From Brassica napus (lineage: Eukaryota > Streptophyta > Magnoliopsida > Brassicales > Brassicaceae): a stretch of DNA of 64,000 nt. Where the stretch lies: the NCBI RefSeq assembly GCF_020379485.1, contig NW_026015078.1:140474-204473 (forward strand), in the 5' to 3' direction. Both the position numbers and the translations under genes were made by a program. Below the pieces are notes generated by a model, which had not been told where the DNA came from, ran no database searches, and saw only the letters and a list, made by a program, of their open reading frames with translations. Shown here piece by piece: positions 10,701 to 21,975 of the stretch (position 1 is its first letter; each line of letters begins with the position of its first letter).

Positions 10701-12209
10701 AGCTTCCATAGGCAACACATCACAAAGAATCTCATCTTCATATTTACCAATGGCTAAGGGAACCATAACCTGAGTAGATACTCTCATCTCGCCCTCTTCA
10801 TTGAGCCATTGGAGCCTATATGGTTTAGGATGCTTCTGGATCCTCAAACCCAACTTTTTAACCATAGTCTCACTCGCGACGTTGACACAACTGCCTCCAT
10901 CCACAATAAGACTACAGACCTTTCCTTGCACTAGACATCTAGTATAGAAGAGATTCTCTCTTTGCTCCATCTCTTCGGTCTTGCTTTGAAGACTCAAGGT
11001 TCTTCTAGCAACTAGCAACCTTCCAGCGACCGGGTTGGCAACATACTCCTCTTCTGAACTGTGATCTTCTTCAGCCTCTGTCTCCTCATCAGCAGATTCA
11101 TATTCTCCATTGTCATGAAGGATCATCACGCGTTTGTTGGTGCACTCATTAGCGTAGTGTCCTCTTCCTTGGCACTTAAAACACTTAACATCTCTTGATC
11201 TCGTAGTAGAAGCTTCAGCTTTCCCTTTATCCTTGCTGAAAGAACTAATAGGTTTGTCCTCGTCCTTTTGATATGGCTTGCTCTCTTTCTGGTGGCTTGG
11301 TTTATCTTCCTTAGCACCTTGATACTTAGTTCCATAGTTGCCCCGAGAGTGACCCTTTCTCTTTACTTGTTGTTCTACTAGGATGGCTTTGTGTAGCATC
11401 TCCTCCATTTCCAAGTAGTGCTGCATCTCCACACTGTCTTGTATCTCACGGTTGAGTCCTCCAAGAAACCGTGCCATAGTAGCTTCTCTATCCTCAGATA
11501 TGCAAGCTCTTAACATCAACAACTCCATCTCCTGATAGTATTCTTCGACTGTCCGTGAGCCTTGCGTGAGTTTTCTTAGCCTCTGATGGAGATCCCGGTG
11601 GTAATGGCTAGGTACAAATCTCTTGCGCATAAGAGCCTTCATCTCTGCCCAAGTCTCAACAGGAAATTCCCCATTGCGCCTTCTATTGGTGACTAGTTGA
11701 TCCCACCAACTCAAAGCATAATCATAGAACTCAGTAACAGCAATTTGAATCTTCTTAGCTTCTGAATAACGCCGGCAATTGAAGACTAGATCAATCTTCT
11801 TCTCCCATTCTAGGTAAGCATCAGGATCGGCTTTGCCATGGAAAGGAGGTATCTTGATCTTAACTCCAGCAAGCTCATCTCTTTGATACCTACGTCCTTC
11901 ATGGTCACGTCTAGATCTTCTACTGCTGTGTCTAGAGGGAGAGCTACGCCTAGAAGCCGAGCTGTGTCGTGCCCTATCTCTTTCATAAAAGTTATCAGTT
12001 TCTTGTGAACCAGCATGCTCTTGTCGTTCACGCCCATTTCTCCTTGGTGCTTGCTGATGATCAGACGTTTGGTCTTGTCTACCAGGGGCTCTCTGATCGT
12101 ATCTCTCATCCAGCAACTTCACCAAGTCTTCCATTACTTGTTTAGTGATAGCTTCTTGTAAGAGTTTGTTTCTTCTCATATACGTTGCATCATCTTCCTC
12201 AGTTCCCAT
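7506..12209 (-). CDS. Gag-pol polyprotein of CRM-like Ty3/gypsy element
   Basis: 1567 residues, uninterrupted, from ATG at 12209. Gag: a charged, Arg/Ser-rich N-terminus (1-115), then a capsid-like region (about 116-280) with the YLEWEKKID and WWDQL motifs. A CCHC zinc knuckle has C343, C346, H351 and C356. The protease site reads DGGS (D437) instead of DSG/DTG; I recall this form from CRM-type elements. RT spans about 680-860 with YFDD at 800-803. RNase H has D949, E986 and D1011. Integrase has a zinc-binding H1130, H1137, C1167, C1170 and catalytic D1199, D1260, E1296 (35 residues between the last two). A GPF-type module lies near 1435. Residues from about 1488 are encoded inside the 3' LTR and include [14 protein letters not shown], like the C-terminal CR motif thought to steer CRM integration to centromeric chromatin. 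All catalytic residues seen are present. It acts in virus-like particles and then the nucleus. Confidence 0.93.
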   Translation of the reverse strand: MGTEEDDATYMRRNKLLQEAITKQVMEDLVKLLDERYDQRAPGRQDQTSDHQQAPRRNGRERQEHAGSQETDNFYERDRARHSSASRRSSPSRHSSRRSRRDHEGRRYQRDELAGVKIKIPPFHGKADPDAYLEWEKKIDLVFNCRRYSEAKKIQIAVTEFYDYALSWWDQLVTNRRRNGEFPVETWAEMKALMRKRFVPSHYHRDLHQRLRKLTQGSRTVEEYYQEMELLMLRACISEDREATMARFLGGLNREIQDSVEMQHYLEMEEMLHKAILVEQQVKRKGHSRGNYGTKYQGAKEDKPSHQKESKPYQKDEDKPISSFSKDKGKAEASTTRSRDVKCFKCQGRGHYANECTNKRVMILHDNGEYESADEETEAEEDHSSEEEYVANPVAGRLLVARRTLSLQSKTEEMEQRENLFYTRCLVQGKVCSLIVDGGSCVNVASETMVKKLGLRIQKHPKPYRLQWLNEEGEMRVSTQVMVPLAIGKYEDEILCDVLPMEAGHILLGRPWQSDRRVIHDGYANKHTFEFKGRKTVLVPMTPKEVQVDQLQLQKKKEIDLPAESTKQLNFYAKSGDVKRSLCSNLPTLLFIYKESLLTTTNIAPEYPSELVNLLQEYQDVFPEDSPNGLPPVRGIEHQIDFVPGSTLPNRPAYRTNPVETKELQRQVEELMEKGHIRESMSPCAVPVLLVPKKDGSWRMCVDCRAINNITVKYRHPIPRLDDMLDELHGSCIFSKIDLKSGYHQIRMKEGDEWKTAFKTKHGLYEWLVMPFGLTNAPSTFMRLMNHVLRSFIGIFVVVYFDDILVYSKSFNDHIEHLRTVLDVLRKESLFANLKKCTFGTDHLVFLGFIVGADGVKVDPEKVRAIREWPIPKTVSEVRSFHGLAGFYRRFVKDFSTIASPLTEVIKKEVGFKWGEAQELAFQCLKEKLTNAPLLILPDFNKTFEIECDASGIGIGAVLMQEKRPIAYFSEKLGGATLNYATYDKELYALVRALQTWQHYLWPKEFVIHTDHESLKYLKGQHKLSKRHARWFEFIETFPYVIKYKQGKENIVADALSRRYVLLNTLDAKLLGFEQIKGMYENDPDFKEAYNSCEKFAVGHYFRHDGFLFYDNRLCVPNCSLRDLFVRESHGGSLMGHFGIAKTLKTLQDHFFWPRMKRDVEKLCERCATCKQAKSKVQSHGLYTPLPIPYHPWNDISMDFIVGLPRTRTGKDSIFVVVDRFSKMAHFIACHKTDDALHIANLFFKEIVRIHGMPKTIVSDRDTKFLSYFWKTLWSKLGTKLLFSTTCHPQTDGQTEVVNRTLGTLLRAFIKKNLKSWEDYLPHCEFAYNHAVHSTSKFSPFEIVYGFNPNSPLDLIPLPECERVSIDGKKKAEMVKQLHEQARLNIEATTKQYVKHANKGRREMVFEVGDQVWIHLRKERFPNERKSKLMPRIDGPFKVIRKISNNAYKLDLQGKYDVSNSFNVTDLIPFIADEPDLRTNPFQVGGDDMIMDQLVDKDEEGETEDTLAEEEAVLAIPTGPITRAMTRRLKEAVGNILKISKKQEDCLGRSLSYQDTLITIHVILPSS
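7750..7762 (-). other. Polypurine tract of the CRM-like element
   Basis: On the minus strand AAGTGGGAGGGGA directly precedes the LTR start TGATATGATC. It lies within the coding frame, so the tract also encodes residues near 1484-1487. Confidence 0.85.
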
Positions 12210-12750
12210 TGTTTCCTGTTACACACGAAAGACTGAAACAAGTAAGTAGTTCCAAGGGCAATTTGATTTATGATTCGAGAATCAAATAAAGAAACAATCG
12301 GAAATAATCAAGATCAACCAACAATTCTCAAGCAACGCGGCAAATCAATACCGTGATCAACAAGTAAGGAATTCAAATCGATTATATTGAACAATCAACC
12401 CCGATTTATCAGAAAAGGATTCGAGATTCAACAGGTGATGATTTGAGATTAAACAAATCCTGATCTATGGTTCTAGTAACAGATCGAATCACACGAACAC
12501 AAGGAACTTTCGGATCAAGCAAACTAGTAACGTAATCGACAAGAATGTGAAAGGTTTTGTTCAAAACTTGATCAGAATCTTCAGATCTATCAATTTTGAA
12601 CCACGAAACAATAGATCTATCAATCCTATCAATGATAATAATCAGATCGAGTGAGAAACAACACGCAAAACCCAAATGATCAATGATATAAAACGATGAA
12701 CACAGATCTTATGAAATCGCAAAAGAGAAATCGAAACTCCCCTTCCAGAG
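12210..12750 (-). other. Untranslated leader of the CRM-like element
   Basis: About 540 bases between the primer site and the gag ATG, AT-rich and full of GATC/AATC words. It carries an upstream frame of 88 codons (12675 to 12409) with no recognised domain. Such leaders usually hold packaging signals; I see no specific one. Confidence 0.6.
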
Positions 12751-12763
12751 TGCTCTGATACCA
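12751..12763 (-). other. Primer binding site (tRNA-Met type)
   Basis: On the minus strand TGGTATCAGAGCA, two bases (AG) after the 5' LTR end. It sets the minus orientation of the element. Confidence 0.9.
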
Positions 12764-12765
12764 CT

Positions 12766-13607
12766 TAATGAGATCCTAGGACCCTTCTCTGGATGGTTTG
12801 GATAGATCCTTGCATAAACGAATCAAAGACTCAAGTTTATCAAGGCTGTGGATCGAATGGTGACACAAGAGGCTGCGGAAAGGCTCCTTGATACTCCTAG
12901 GCTTAGATCGGATATGACACACCTTTCTAAAACCCTTGGGCGTTGGATATTACACACCAACAGACTGGATACTACACACCAGACACTCTTTTAACTCGTG
13001 AAAGCAAAGGAGAAGAGAACACAAGGTTTAAACAAAAGATAACTTAGATTAGAATGAGGGTTTGTGATACACTTAAATAGAGAGATCCTTGTACATGCAC
13101 AAGGTCTCGAAAACATAAGAAAACTTAAAGGAAAAGGCTCCACACGGTTTCAAAGTAATAACACAACACTTAGACTAAAACATAATATAAGATAGATGAT
13201 GAAGTCGGTCCAAGATGCCTTAGGCCGAGTTGCATCCAAGATACATCAACTAGGAATGTGTAAGTGAACTTGATACCTCATTAAAAACCTTGATTAGAAA
13301 ACCCAGTGGGACAAAACTAATCAAGGGAAAAAGAGTATACCAAGCCACTTGCCTAGATGATGATCAGCTTGATGGTAAGATCACATGAATGGTGATGAGT
13401 GTGTCTTGGTAGCTCAAGCTTCTACCAAGACAGTCTTCTTGCTTCTTAGAGATCTTCAGTATGTTTCCAACGGCTTCTTTGAGTCTCCTTGTCATTGCAC
13501 GAGTGATAGGACCTGTGGGAATGGCTAGGACAGCTTCCTCTTCAGCTAGTGTATCTTCAGTCTCTCCTTCTTCATCTTTATCAACTAGCTGGTCCATGAT
13601 CATATCA
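12766..13607 (-). repeat. 5' LTR of the CRM-like element (842 bp)
   Basis: A same-length copy of 6908-7749, offset 5858 bp, with no mismatch noticed. It contains an orphan copy of the pol C-terminus (13364-13603), which follows from the frame overlapping the 3' LTR and is not a gene by itself. Leader repeats are at 12911-12923, 12945-12958 and 12967-12980. Confidence 0.93.
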
Positions 13608-16278
13608 GTGATTCATCCTGGTTTGACTGGAACGACGATGAAGATGTGCTATTCCCAAACTGGGAAACTGGAATCACCTGATTTGAAAGTGGGATAACTT
13701 CTTCTTGCCAACTCCTATGAGATTTATTCAACTTCCTGGTGATTCTCCACCACTTTATTTATCCAAATAAAGCTTCTCACAAAGTGAGTCATCCTGGTTT
13801 GATTGGAACGACGAAAAAGCTGTCCTATTCCGAAACTGGGAAACTGGAATCACCTGATTTGAAAGTGGGATAACTTCTTCTTGCCAACTCCTATGAGATT
13901 TATTCAACTTCCTGGTGATTCTCCACCACTTTATGTATCCAAATCAAGCTTCTCACAAAGTGATTCATCCTGGTTTGATTGGAACGACGATGAAGATGTG
14001 CTATTCCCAAACTGGGAAACTGGAATCACCTGATTTGAAAGTGGGATAACTTCTTCTTGCCAACTCCTATGAGATTTATTCAAATTCCTGGTGATTCTCC
14101 ACCACTTTATGTATCCAAATAAATCTTCTCACAAAGATATTCATCCTGGTTTGATTAGAACGACGAAGAAGCTGTCCTATTCCCAAACTGGGAAACTGGA
14201 ATCACCTGATTTGAAAGTGGGATAACTTCTTCTTGCCAACTCCTATGAGATTTATTCAACTTCCTGGTGATTCTCCACCACTTTATTTATCCAAATAAAG
14301 CTTCTCACAAAGTGAGTCATCCTGGTTTGATTGGAACGACGAAAAAGCTGTCTTATTCCCAAACTGGGAAACTGGAATCACCTGATTTGAAAGTGGTATA
14401 ACTTCTTCTTGCCAACTCCTATGAATTTATTCAACTGCCTGGTGATTCTCCACCACTTTAGGTATCCAAATCAAGCTTCTCACAAAGTGATTCATCCTGG
14501 TTTGACTGGAACGACGATGAAGATGTGCTATTCCCAAACTGGGAAACTGGAATCACCTGATTTGAAAGTGGGATAACTTCTTCTTGCCAACTCCTATGAG
14601 ATTTATTCAAATTCCTGGTGATTCTCCACCACTTTATGTATCCATATCAATCTTCTCACAAAGATATTCATCCTGGTTTCATTGGAACGACGAAGAAGCT
14701 GTCCTATTCCCAAACTGGGAAACTGGAATCACCTGATTTGAAAGTGGGATAACTTCTTCTTGCCAACTCCTATGAGATTTATTCAACTTCCTGGTGATTC
14801 TCCACCAATTTATGTATCCAAATAAAGCTTCTCACAAAGAGATTCATCCTGGTTTGATTGGAACGACGAAGAAGCTGTCCTACTCCCAAACTGGGAAACT
14901 GGAATCACCTGATTTGAAAGTGGAATAACTTCTTCTTGCCAACTCCTATGAGATTTATTCAACTTCCTGGTGATTCTCCACCACTTTATGTATCCAAATA
15001 AATCTTCTCACAAAGAGATTCATCCTGGTTTGATTAGAACGACGAAGAAGCTGTCCTATTCCCAAACTGGGAAACTGAATTACCTGATTTGAAAGTGGGA
15101 TAACTTCTTCTTGCCAACTCCTATGAGATTTATTCAACTTCCTGGTGATTCTCCACCACTTTATTTATCCAAATAAAGCTTCTCACAAAGTGAGTCATCC
15201 TGGTTTGATTGGAACGACGAAAAAGCTGTCTTATTCCCAAACTGGGAAACTGGAATCACCTGATTTGAAAGTGGGATAACTTCTTCTTGCCAACTCCTAT
15301 GAATTTATTCAACTTCCTGGTGATTCTCCACCACTTTAGGTATCCAAATCAAGCTTCTCACAAAGTGATTCATCCTGGTTTGACTGGAACGACGAAGAAG
15401 CTGTCCTATTCCGAAACTGGGAAACTGGAATCACCTGATTTGAAAGTGGGATAACTTCTTCTTGCCAACTCCTATGAGATTTATTCAACTTCCTGGTGAT
15501 TGTCCACCACTTTATGTATCCAAATAAAGCTTCTCACAAAGTGATTCATCCTGGTTTGATTGGAACGACGAAGAAGCTGTCCTACTCCCAAACTGGGAAA
15601 CTGGAATCACCTGATTTGAAAGTGGAATAACTTCTTCTTGCCAACTCCTATGAGATTTATTCAACTTCCTGGTGATTCTCCACCACTTTATGTATCCAAA
15701 TAAATCTTCTCACAAAGAGATTCATCCTGGTTTGATTAGAACGACGAAGAAGCTGTCCTATTCCCAAACTGGGAAACTGGAATCACCTGATTTGAAAGTG
15801 GGATAACTTCTTCTTGCCAACTCCTATGAGATTTATTCAACTTCCTGGTGATTCTCCACCACTTTATTTATCCAAATAAAGCTTCTCACAAAGTGAGTCA
15901 TCCTGGTTTGATTGGAACGACGAAAAAGCTGTCTTATTCCCAAACTGGGAAACTGGAATCACCTGATTTGAAAGTGGGATAACTTCTTCTTGCCAACTCC
16001 TATGAATTTATTCAACTGCCTGGTGATTCTCCACCACTTTAGGTATCCAAATCAAGCTTCTCACAAAGTGATTCATCCTGGTTTGACTGGAACGACGATG
16101 AAGATGTGCTATTCCCAAACTGGGAAACTGGAATCACCTGATTTGAAAGTGGGATAACTTCTTCTTGCCAACTCCTATGAGATTTATTCAAATTCCTGGT
16201 GATTCTCCACCACTTTATGTATCCAAATAAATCTTCTCACAAAGAGATTCATCCTGGTTTGATTAGAACGACGAAGAA
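13608..16278. repeat. Centromere-type satellite block (about 15 monomers)
   Basis: Tandem monomers that continue the block at 4535-6907; removing the element and one target copy restores the phase. Markers repeat at fixed steps: TTATTTATCC starts at 13753, 14281, 15159 and 15862, and TATGAATTTATTCAACTGCC copies at 14421 and 16002 are 1581 bp apart. Several monomers carry GATGAAGATGTGC instead of GAAGAAGCTGTCC. The block ends AAGAA (16274-16278), the target duplication of the copia element. Confidence 0.95.
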
Positions 16279-16815
16279 TGATAAAATGAATGAGTTATAA
16301 GAGTGGCTTGTGTGATTTATCAAGAACAAAGAGAAGAGATAGCTAGGGTTTTACTAAGAATCCGAGAGAGAGAGAGAGAGAGAGAGATTTCGAAAACATA
16401 AGAGAGAAGTGAGGAAGTGTTTTATTTTCCTTGATCCATTTGGTTCTGATTACATACTTTAAATAGATGCAACAATGAATAAACTAATGGCAAGTTGACA
16501 TAGAAGAAAAGAATAAACAAAGAGGCCTGATCAAGGGCAGGTTGCGCACAGCCAAGGTGAAAGCGACAGCACCAAACGGCTCTCTCTCCTTTGAACCACC
16601 TTGTCTTCTTCTTCAACGGATCCCTTCTCTTGGCCGACATCTTTTAAATATCTTAAGGCAAGTATAACATCCTTCTTGATCACAGATAAGTCTCCTCTTG
16701 CCTTGCACGCCAAGTTAGATCACACTTGTACGGACAAGCTTACTTTGATCACTCCGGATGTATGCCTTGACTTGATTTCTTCTTCCTCTATGTCATTCAT
16801 GCTTTCATGTCAACA
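16279..16815 (-). repeat. 3' LTR of copia element (537 bp)
   Basis: On the minus strand it runs TGTTGACATG to CATTTTATCA. It holds a GA/TC microsatellite of 24 bases (about 16364-16387) and a TATTTAAA box near 16457-16465, the likely promoter element. One base longer than the other LTR. Confidence 0.93.
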
Positions 16816-16855
16816 CTCCCCCTCAAGCTTGACCGTGTGGGTCAAGTCAAGCTTG
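16816..16855 (-). other. Polypurine tract with adjacent hairpin, copia element
   Basis: On the minus strand CAAGCTTGAC and GTCAAGCTTG (plus-strand 16846-16855 and 16824-16833) form a perfect 10-bp stem and are followed by AGGGGGAG (16816-16823), which abuts the LTR. Nearly the same sequence, with its own stem variants, appears four times in the non-autonomous element at 398-4534. Confidence 0.8.
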
Positions 16856-16884
16856 GACACCATGAAGCTATTCCCTCATTAAAA

Positions 16885-16927
16885 CCTTAGCTAGGAAAAA
16901 CCTCATGGGATAAAACCCTAACCAAGG
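16885..16927 (-). promoter_or_regulatory. Conserved 3' stem-loop in copia 3' UTR
   Basis: On the minus strand CCTTGGTTAGG pairs with CCTAGCTAAGG through 9 Watson-Crick and 2 G-U pairs, around a loop with TTTTATCCCATGAGG, followed by GTTTTAATGAGG. It lies between the pol stop (16960) and the purine tract. This is the copia counterpart of the stem-loop in the CRM-type LTRs. Confidence 0.65.
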
Positions 16928-16959
16928 AAAAAGAGTAGAACACTTCATGGGAGGAGAGA

Positions 16960-19900
16960 TCAGTGACATGGAAGATCCGTGAGTCCAAGTTTAGGGTGGA
17001 TGAACTCACAAACCTTGCTGCTGGCTGCCTTGGTGAATATGTCAGCTAGTTGATCTTCACTTCTTGTGTAGCATGGAAGAATCACTTGCTGCTCCACTGC
17101 TTGTCTCACCTTGTGACAGTCCACTTCTATATGCTTAGTCCTCTCATGGAACACAGAGTTTGATGCAATGTGTATTGCTGCCTGATTGTCACAATGCATA
17201 GTCATTGGCGTGGAGATCTCTATGCCCAAGTCCTTTAGCAGTCCCTTGATCCATATGAGTTCACTAGTAAGCTTCCTCATAGATCGGTACTCTGCCTCAG
17301 CACTTGAGCAAGAGACCACCTTCTGCTTCTTGCTCTTCCATGTGACTAGGTTTCCTCCAATAAAGGTGCAATAGCCTGTGGTTGATCTCCTATCAACTCT
17401 ATCTCCAGCCCAATCAGCATCACAATACCCAACAACTTCAGTACTCTTATTGCAAGCCATCCACACTCCCTGACCTGGCGCCTCTCTTAAGTATCTCAAG
17501 ATCCTTTCCACCATGTTCCAATGATGTACCTTAGGAGCTTGCATGTGTTGGCTCACCTGGTTCACAGCAAAACACACATCCGGCCTTGTGATAGTAAGAT
17601 AGATAAGCTTCCCAACCATTCTTCTATACCTCTTGACATCCTCAAAGGGAGTTGCATCAAACTCCCCCTCACGCATAACCTTGTAGCCTTCTTCTAGTGG
17701 TGTCTTGGCCACTCTTCCTCCAAGGTCTCCTGCCTCCTTTAGGATGTCCAAAGTATACTTCCTTTGGGACATGAACAATCCCTCCCTTGATCTACACATC
17801 TCAATGCCAAGGAAATATTTCAGTTCTCCTAGGTCTTTGATGTCAAATGCGGTCTTGAGGAATGTCTTAGTTGAGCTGATCTCTTCCTTGTCACTACCAG
17901 TGATGATGATGTCATCCACATAGACCAGAATCACAACGATCCCTTGCTGGCTGGTGAGAGTAAACAGTGTGTGATCCGCTTGAGACTTCACAAAGCCTCT
18001 CCCATTTAGTGTGGTGCTTAGCTTGTGGTACCAAGCTCTTGGTGATTGTTTCAGGCCATAGATAGCCTTCCTGAGTCTGAGAACATTCCCTGGTTTCACC
18101 ATCTCTTCCATTCCGGGAGGTGGCCTCATATATACTTCATCCTCTAGTTCACCTTGCAAGAATGCATTCTTCACATCCATTTGCCAAAGATCCCATTCTA
18201 GGTTCACTGCCAATGAGAGGAGGATCCGGATAGTATGGAGCTTGGCTACTGGTGCAAAAGTGTCTAGGTAGTCTTCTCCATATACTTGTGTGTAACCTCT
18301 TGCCACTAGTCTGGTCTTTTTCCTTTCTGGCTTCCCATTTGCAAGGTACTTGATGGTATGTATGAGCCTGCTAGTCACGGCTTTCTTCCCTTTTGGAAGC
18401 TCTGTCTCATACCAGGTGTTATTCCTTTCCATGGCCCCCATTTCATCATCCACTGAGCTCCTCCATTCATCATCCTCCATAGCTTCTGCATACGTTTTTG
18501 GTATCCATTCCTGGTCCAATGAACTCACAAAGACTTGATGTTCTTCTGGATATTGAGCAAGGGTGCATACTCCACTTACTGGATGTGCCACGGCTTGAGC
18601 ATTGTAGTAGATTCTTGTCTTAACCCAATCTGAAGTCGGTCTCCTGATCCTTGTACTTCTTCTTAGGGCTGGTGTCTGCTCAGGTTCACTACCTTGAGCT
18701 TCAGTTTCTGGTTGTTCCATCTCATCTTGATCATGAGACAATACTGAGTTTTCTTCAGGTTGAGCTTGCGCAGATTGTTCAGGTTGATCTTGCGCAGATT
18801 TTTCTCCATTGCCCCCCTCATGATCATGATGAGAGACTTCATTATCTCGTACCTCAGCTCCATCATGCTGAGGGGTAGTATCCCGGCTCTTTTCTGGTTC
18901 CCTTGGTAAGCTGATGCCAAGTCTTTCCATAAGAACTTTCAGGTTGTTAGCTCTGTCCGAGGCAGAATGAGATAGATCTTTGAGTTCTCCCCAACTCTTC
19001 TCATCATAGTAGGCCTTGGATTCCATGAACTTAACATCTCTGGATACTAGGACTCTCCTTGTTTCTGGTACGTAGCATTTGTACCCTTTCTGATGTGTGG
19101 AGTACCCAATAAACATAGCCTTTGTGCTCTTTGCTTCTAGCTTGTTCCTTAATTCTCCTGGAATCAAAACAAAACACACACACCCAAACACACGCAAATG
19201 GTCAATGGATGATCTAGATTTGTTTAGTACCTCATAGGGAGTGGCATCAAGGAGGACTCTTGTAGGTGTGCGGTTGATTAGATAGGTGGCCGTGACCACT
19301 GCATCTCCCCAAAAACGTTTAGGTACATTGGCATGGAACATCATACTCCTCGCCACTTCCATCAAGTGTCTATTCTTTCTCTCAGCAACTCCATTTTGTT
19401 GAGGTGTATAAGGGCAGCTAGTTTGTTGAATGATTCCATGTGAGGCTAGGTGTTGTTTGAAGGCTGTGCTAGTATACTCACCACCATTATCTGATCTAAG
19501 AATTTTGATCTTAACATTGAAATGGTTAGTTATATAGCTCTGAAAGTTTTTAAAAGCTTCTAGCACTCTATCCTTAGATTGCAACAAGGTGATCCATGTG
19601 TATTTAGATTTTTCATCAATGAATGTCACAAAATATTTATGTTGCTCTCTAGATGCACATGGGGCAGTCCATACGTCAGAATGTATGAGATCAAAGCAAT
19701 TATCATATTGAGTCTTTGATTTAGGAAACACAGTTCTACAATGTTTTCCTAAGATACAAGCCTCACAATCACTTTTAAAAGAAATGCTAGGTAACAGGAT
19801 GTTCAAGGCATGAGAATGAGGATGTCCTAGTCTAGCATGCCATATTACATCTTTAGGGAATTCAGAAACAGAATGAAAAGCAGGAAATAAATCAGTTGTG

Positions 19901-21348
19901 GATCTTGTGTCCTCAAGCAAGTACAAGTCTCCCTTGGTAACACCTTTGCCAAGCAACTTACTAGAATCAATATCCTGAAAGTACACACTGTTAGGCGTGA
20001 ATGTAACTTGACAATTGAGATCATTAGTTACTTTCTTAACAGATAATAGATTTGAAGCAAAGGTGGGCATATAGAAAGCCTTAGTTTCTTTATCAAACAG
20101 TTTAAGGTTACCTACACCCTTTATTGGGATTTTATCTCCATTTGCTATCATCACATTTCCTAAGGCCGGTTCTATGTTTTTAATCAGTTCTAAGTCACTT
20201 ATCATGTGATGAGAAGCACCAGAATCTATAACTAAGGGCTTAGCCGATTTAAAAACTCTTATAGTGTCATTAGCAGTATGTGAAGCATTAAGAGAAACAC
20301 CAAGGTTTTTAGATATACCAGATTCTTTTAGAGCCTTGATGAGAGCAGTTAAGTCAGACTTCTTGATGGTCTCATCCAGGTTGGCCCTTGGCGTGGCATA
20401 GCCTGATGTGGAGGCAGTTGCACTTCCCACACCTAGGTTGCTTATGCCCATGGTGATTGGTGTTGTTGGCTCCGCACCATCAGCTGAGAAGTTGGCCCTT
20501 GCATCTTGGTATTGGGAGCGAGTCTCCCTAAACTTGCTGGGCTTAAGGTGGGGATGGAGTATCCAGCATTTGTCCTTCAAGTGACCCTTCTTCTTGCAGT
20601 GGTCACAGGTCAGGCCTTTCCTCTCATCTTGTTTGTAAGCCGCCTTGTTTGCCACTGCTTGTTCTGCTTGATGCGCCATGCTTAAGTCTCCCTTGCCACC
20701 AAACAAGCCCACTGAGCCTTCTTCCTTCTGGATTTGAGCACATACTTCATCCAGGTCAGGTAGCTTGTCAGCTCTTAGGATGTGCTTGATCAAGCTCCCA
20801 TAAGATGGGTTAAGAGTGAGCAGCAGTCCAAACACTCTGTCCTCCTCACGCCTGGTTAGAAGCGTGGCATGGTCAGTGGTGTGTGGTCTTAGCAGTTCCA
20901 TCTCTGCCCAAAGAGACCTAAACTTGCCAAAGTGTGGTTGAAACTCCACATCTCCTTGGTTGAGCGCATTGATGGCTCTCTTCACTTCAAAGACTCTTGT
21001 GAGGTTGGAGACATTTCCATACACTTTGTAAAGTGTATCCCACAGCTGTTTGGTAGTCTCACAGTAGGAGTAAGACTCCATGATGGCGGGTTCAAGAGAG
21101 CTGAGGAGCACTGTGAGAACCATGAGGTCTTCCTGAGCCCACTTGTCTTCATCAGCTACCACCATTTCCTGTCCATCTTCTCCTTGGTTGGTTTGTTTTG
21201 GAGCCGCTTCTGCTGAGACATGACTCCACAAACCCTTTCCTCCAAGGGCAATTTTCACCATCCTGGCCCATAAGAGGTAGTTAATCCCCTTCAGAGTCAC
21301 AGGTATGCTGATGCGGTTGTTGTTGTTGTTGTTGTTGTTGTTCTCCAT
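16960..21348 (-). CDS. Gag-pol polyprotein of Ty1/copia element
   Basis: 1462 residues, uninterrupted, from ATG at 21348, 91 bases after the primer site region. The N-terminus has a run of nine Asn (an AAC/GTT microsatellite), then a copia gag domain (about 15-215) and a CCHC knuckle (C248, C251, H256, C261). Protease DSG is at 375-377. The gag-pre-integrase zinc site is H504, H509, C528, C531. Integrase catalytic residues are D558, D620 and E656, with 35 residues between the last two. A linker rich in Gln, Glu and Pro (about 820-895) contains a short repeat. RT spans about 975-1215 with YVDD at 1143-1146, and RNase H shows D1310, E1353 and D1387. All expected catalytic residues are there. 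It makes the particle, copies the RNA and integrates the cDNA. Length is usual for plant copia. Confidence 0.94.
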   Translation of the reverse strand: MENNNNNNNNNRISIPVTLKGINYLLWARMVKIALGGKGLWSHVSAEAAPKQTNQGEDGQEMVVADEDKWAQEDLMVLTVLLSSLEPAIMESYSYCETTKQLWDTLYKVYGNVSNLTRVFEVKRAINALNQGDVEFQPHFGKFRSLWAEMELLRPHTTDHATLLTRREEDRVFGLLLTLNPSYGSLIKHILRADKLPDLDEVCAQIQKEEGSVGLFGGKGDLSMAHQAEQAVANKAAYKQDERKGLTCDHCKKKGHLKDKCWILHPHLKPSKFRETRSQYQDARANFSADGAEPTTPITMGISNLGVGSATASTSGYATPRANLDETIKKSDLTALIKALKESGISKNLGVSLNASHTANDTIRVFKSAKPLVIDSGASHHMISDLELIKNIEPALGNVMIANGDKIPIKGVGNLKLFDKETKAFYMPTFASNLLSVKKVTNDLNCQVTFTPNSVYFQDIDSSKLLGKGVTKGDLYLLEDTRSTTDLFPAFHSVSEFPKDVIWHARLGHPHSHALNILLPSISFKSDCEACILGKHCRTVFPKSKTQYDNCFDLIHSDVWTAPCASREQHKYFVTFIDEKSKYTWITLLQSKDRVLEAFKNFQSYITNHFNVKIKILRSDNGGEYTSTAFKQHLASHGIIQQTSCPYTPQQNGVAERKNRHLMEVARSMMFHANVPKRFWGDAVVTATYLINRTPTRVLLDATPYEVLNKSRSSIDHLRVFGCVCFVLIPGELRNKLEAKSTKAMFIGYSTHQKGYKCYVPETRRVLVSRDVKFMESKAYYDEKSWGELKDLSHSASDRANNLKVLMERLGISLPREPEKSRDTTPQHDGAEVRDNEVSHHDHEGGNGEKSAQDQPEQSAQAQPEENSVLSHDQDEMEQPETEAQGSEPEQTPALRRSTRIRRPTSDWVKTRIYYNAQAVAHPVSGVCTLAQYPEEHQVFVSSLDQEWIPKTYAEAMEDDEWRSSVDDEMGAMERNNTWYETELPKGKKAVTSRLIHTIKYLANGKPERKKTRLVARGYTQVYGEDYLDTFAPVAKLHTIRILLSLAVNLEWDLWQMDVKNAFLQGELEDEVYMRPPPGMEEMVKPGNVLRLRKAIYGLKQSPRAWYHKLSTTLNGRGFVKSQADHTLFTLTSQQGIVVILVYVDDIIITGSDKEEISSTKTFLKTAFDIKDLGELKYFLGIEMCRSREGLFMSQRKYTLDILKEAGDLGGRVAKTPLEEGYKVMREGEFDATPFEDVKRYRRMVGKLIYLTITRPDVCFAVNQVSQHMQAPKVHHWNMVERILRYLREAPGQGVWMACNKSTEVVGYCDADWAGDRVDRRSTTGYCTFIGGNLVTWKSKKQKVVSCSSAEAEYRSMRKLTSELIWIKGLLKDLGIEISTPMTMHCDNQAAIHIASNSVFHERTKHIEVDCHKVRQAVEQQVILPCYTRSEDQLADIFTKAASSKVCEFIHPKLGLTDLPCH

Positions 21349-21420
21349 CTTGAGGATTCAAAGACCGGCAAGAAAAGAAACAGAGATTTGTTTTGCGGAA
21401 GTAGATAAGGGTTTCAAGAG

Positions 21421-21439
21421 CTTTGTTGCTCTGATACCA
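21421..21439 (-). other. Primer binding site (tRNA-Met type)
   Basis: On the minus strand TGGTATCAGAGCAACAAAG follows the 5' LTR end CATTTTATCA with no spacer. It is the longest tRNA-Met-like match among the elements here. Confidence 0.9.
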
Positions 21440-21975
21440 TGATAAAATGAATGAGTTATAAGAGTGGCTTGTGTGATTTATCAAGAACAAAGAGAAGAGA
21501 TAGCTAGGGTTTTACTAAGAATCCGAGAGAGAGAGAGAGAGAGAGAGATTTCGAAAACATAAGAGAGAAGTGAGGAAGTGTTTTATTTTCCTTGATCCAT
21601 TTGGTTCTGATTACATACTTTAAATAGATGCAACAATGAATAAACTAATGGCAAGTTGACATAGAAGAAAAGAATAAACAAAGAGGCCTGATCAAGGGCA
21701 GGTTGCGCACAGCCAAGGTGAAAGCGACAGCACCAAACGGCTCTCTCTCCTTTGAACCACCTTGTCTTCTTCTTCAACGGATCCCTTCTCTTGGCCGACA
21801 TCTTTTAAATATCTTAAGGCAAGTATAACATCCTTCTTGATCACAGATAAGTCTCCTCTTGCCTTGCACGCCAAGTTAGATCACACTTGTACGGACAAGC
21901 TTACTTTGATCACTCCGGATGTATGCTTGACTTGATTTCTTCTTCCTCTATGTCATTCATGCTTTCATGTCAACA
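21440..21975 (-). repeat. 5' LTR of copia element (536 bp)
   Basis: Copy of 16279-16815 with one base missing in a C run near 21926. It contains the same 24-base GA/TC microsatellite (about 21525-21548). Flanked by AAGAA at 21976-21980. Confidence 0.93.

Larger units (their letters stand above)
6908..13607 (-). mobile_element. Complete Ty3/gypsy element, CRM-like chromovirus
   Basis: A 6700-bp element on the minus strand with two 842-bp LTRs (6908-7749 and 12766-13607) flanked by GTGAT (6903-6907 and 13608-13612). The tRNA-Met primer site (12751-12763) and a purine tract (7750-7762) are in place. It holds one open gag-pol frame, 12209 to 7506, with protease, RT, RNase H and integrase in gypsy order. 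The frame runs into the 3' LTR, a known trait of the CRM clade of centromere-targeting elements. That, and insertion into a centromere-type satellite, suggests it is CRM; in Brassica the described member is CRB, which I could not confirm. The LTR pair has the same length and looks identical, so the insertion is recent and the element may be active. LTR ends are TG...TA. Confidence 0.9.
16279..21975 (-). mobile_element. Complete Ty1/copia retrotransposon
   Basis: A 5697-bp element on the minus strand with LTRs at 16279-16815 (537 bp) and 21440-21975 (536 bp), target duplication AAGAA (16274-16278 and 21976-21980), primer site TGGTATCAGAGCAAC touching the LTR (21421-21439), and a purine tract (16816-16823). 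It has a single open gag-pol frame in copia order (protease, integrase, RT, RNase H). The two LTRs differ by one base in a CC/C run (near 16765), so the insertion is young and the element may still be functional. LTR ends are canonical TG...CA. The exact copia lineage is not assigned. Confidence 0.93.

Noticed and set aside
13364..13603. 79-codon frame in the 5' LTR of the CRM-like element
   Set aside because: It is the LTR copy of the pol C-terminus and has no independent promoter or domain.
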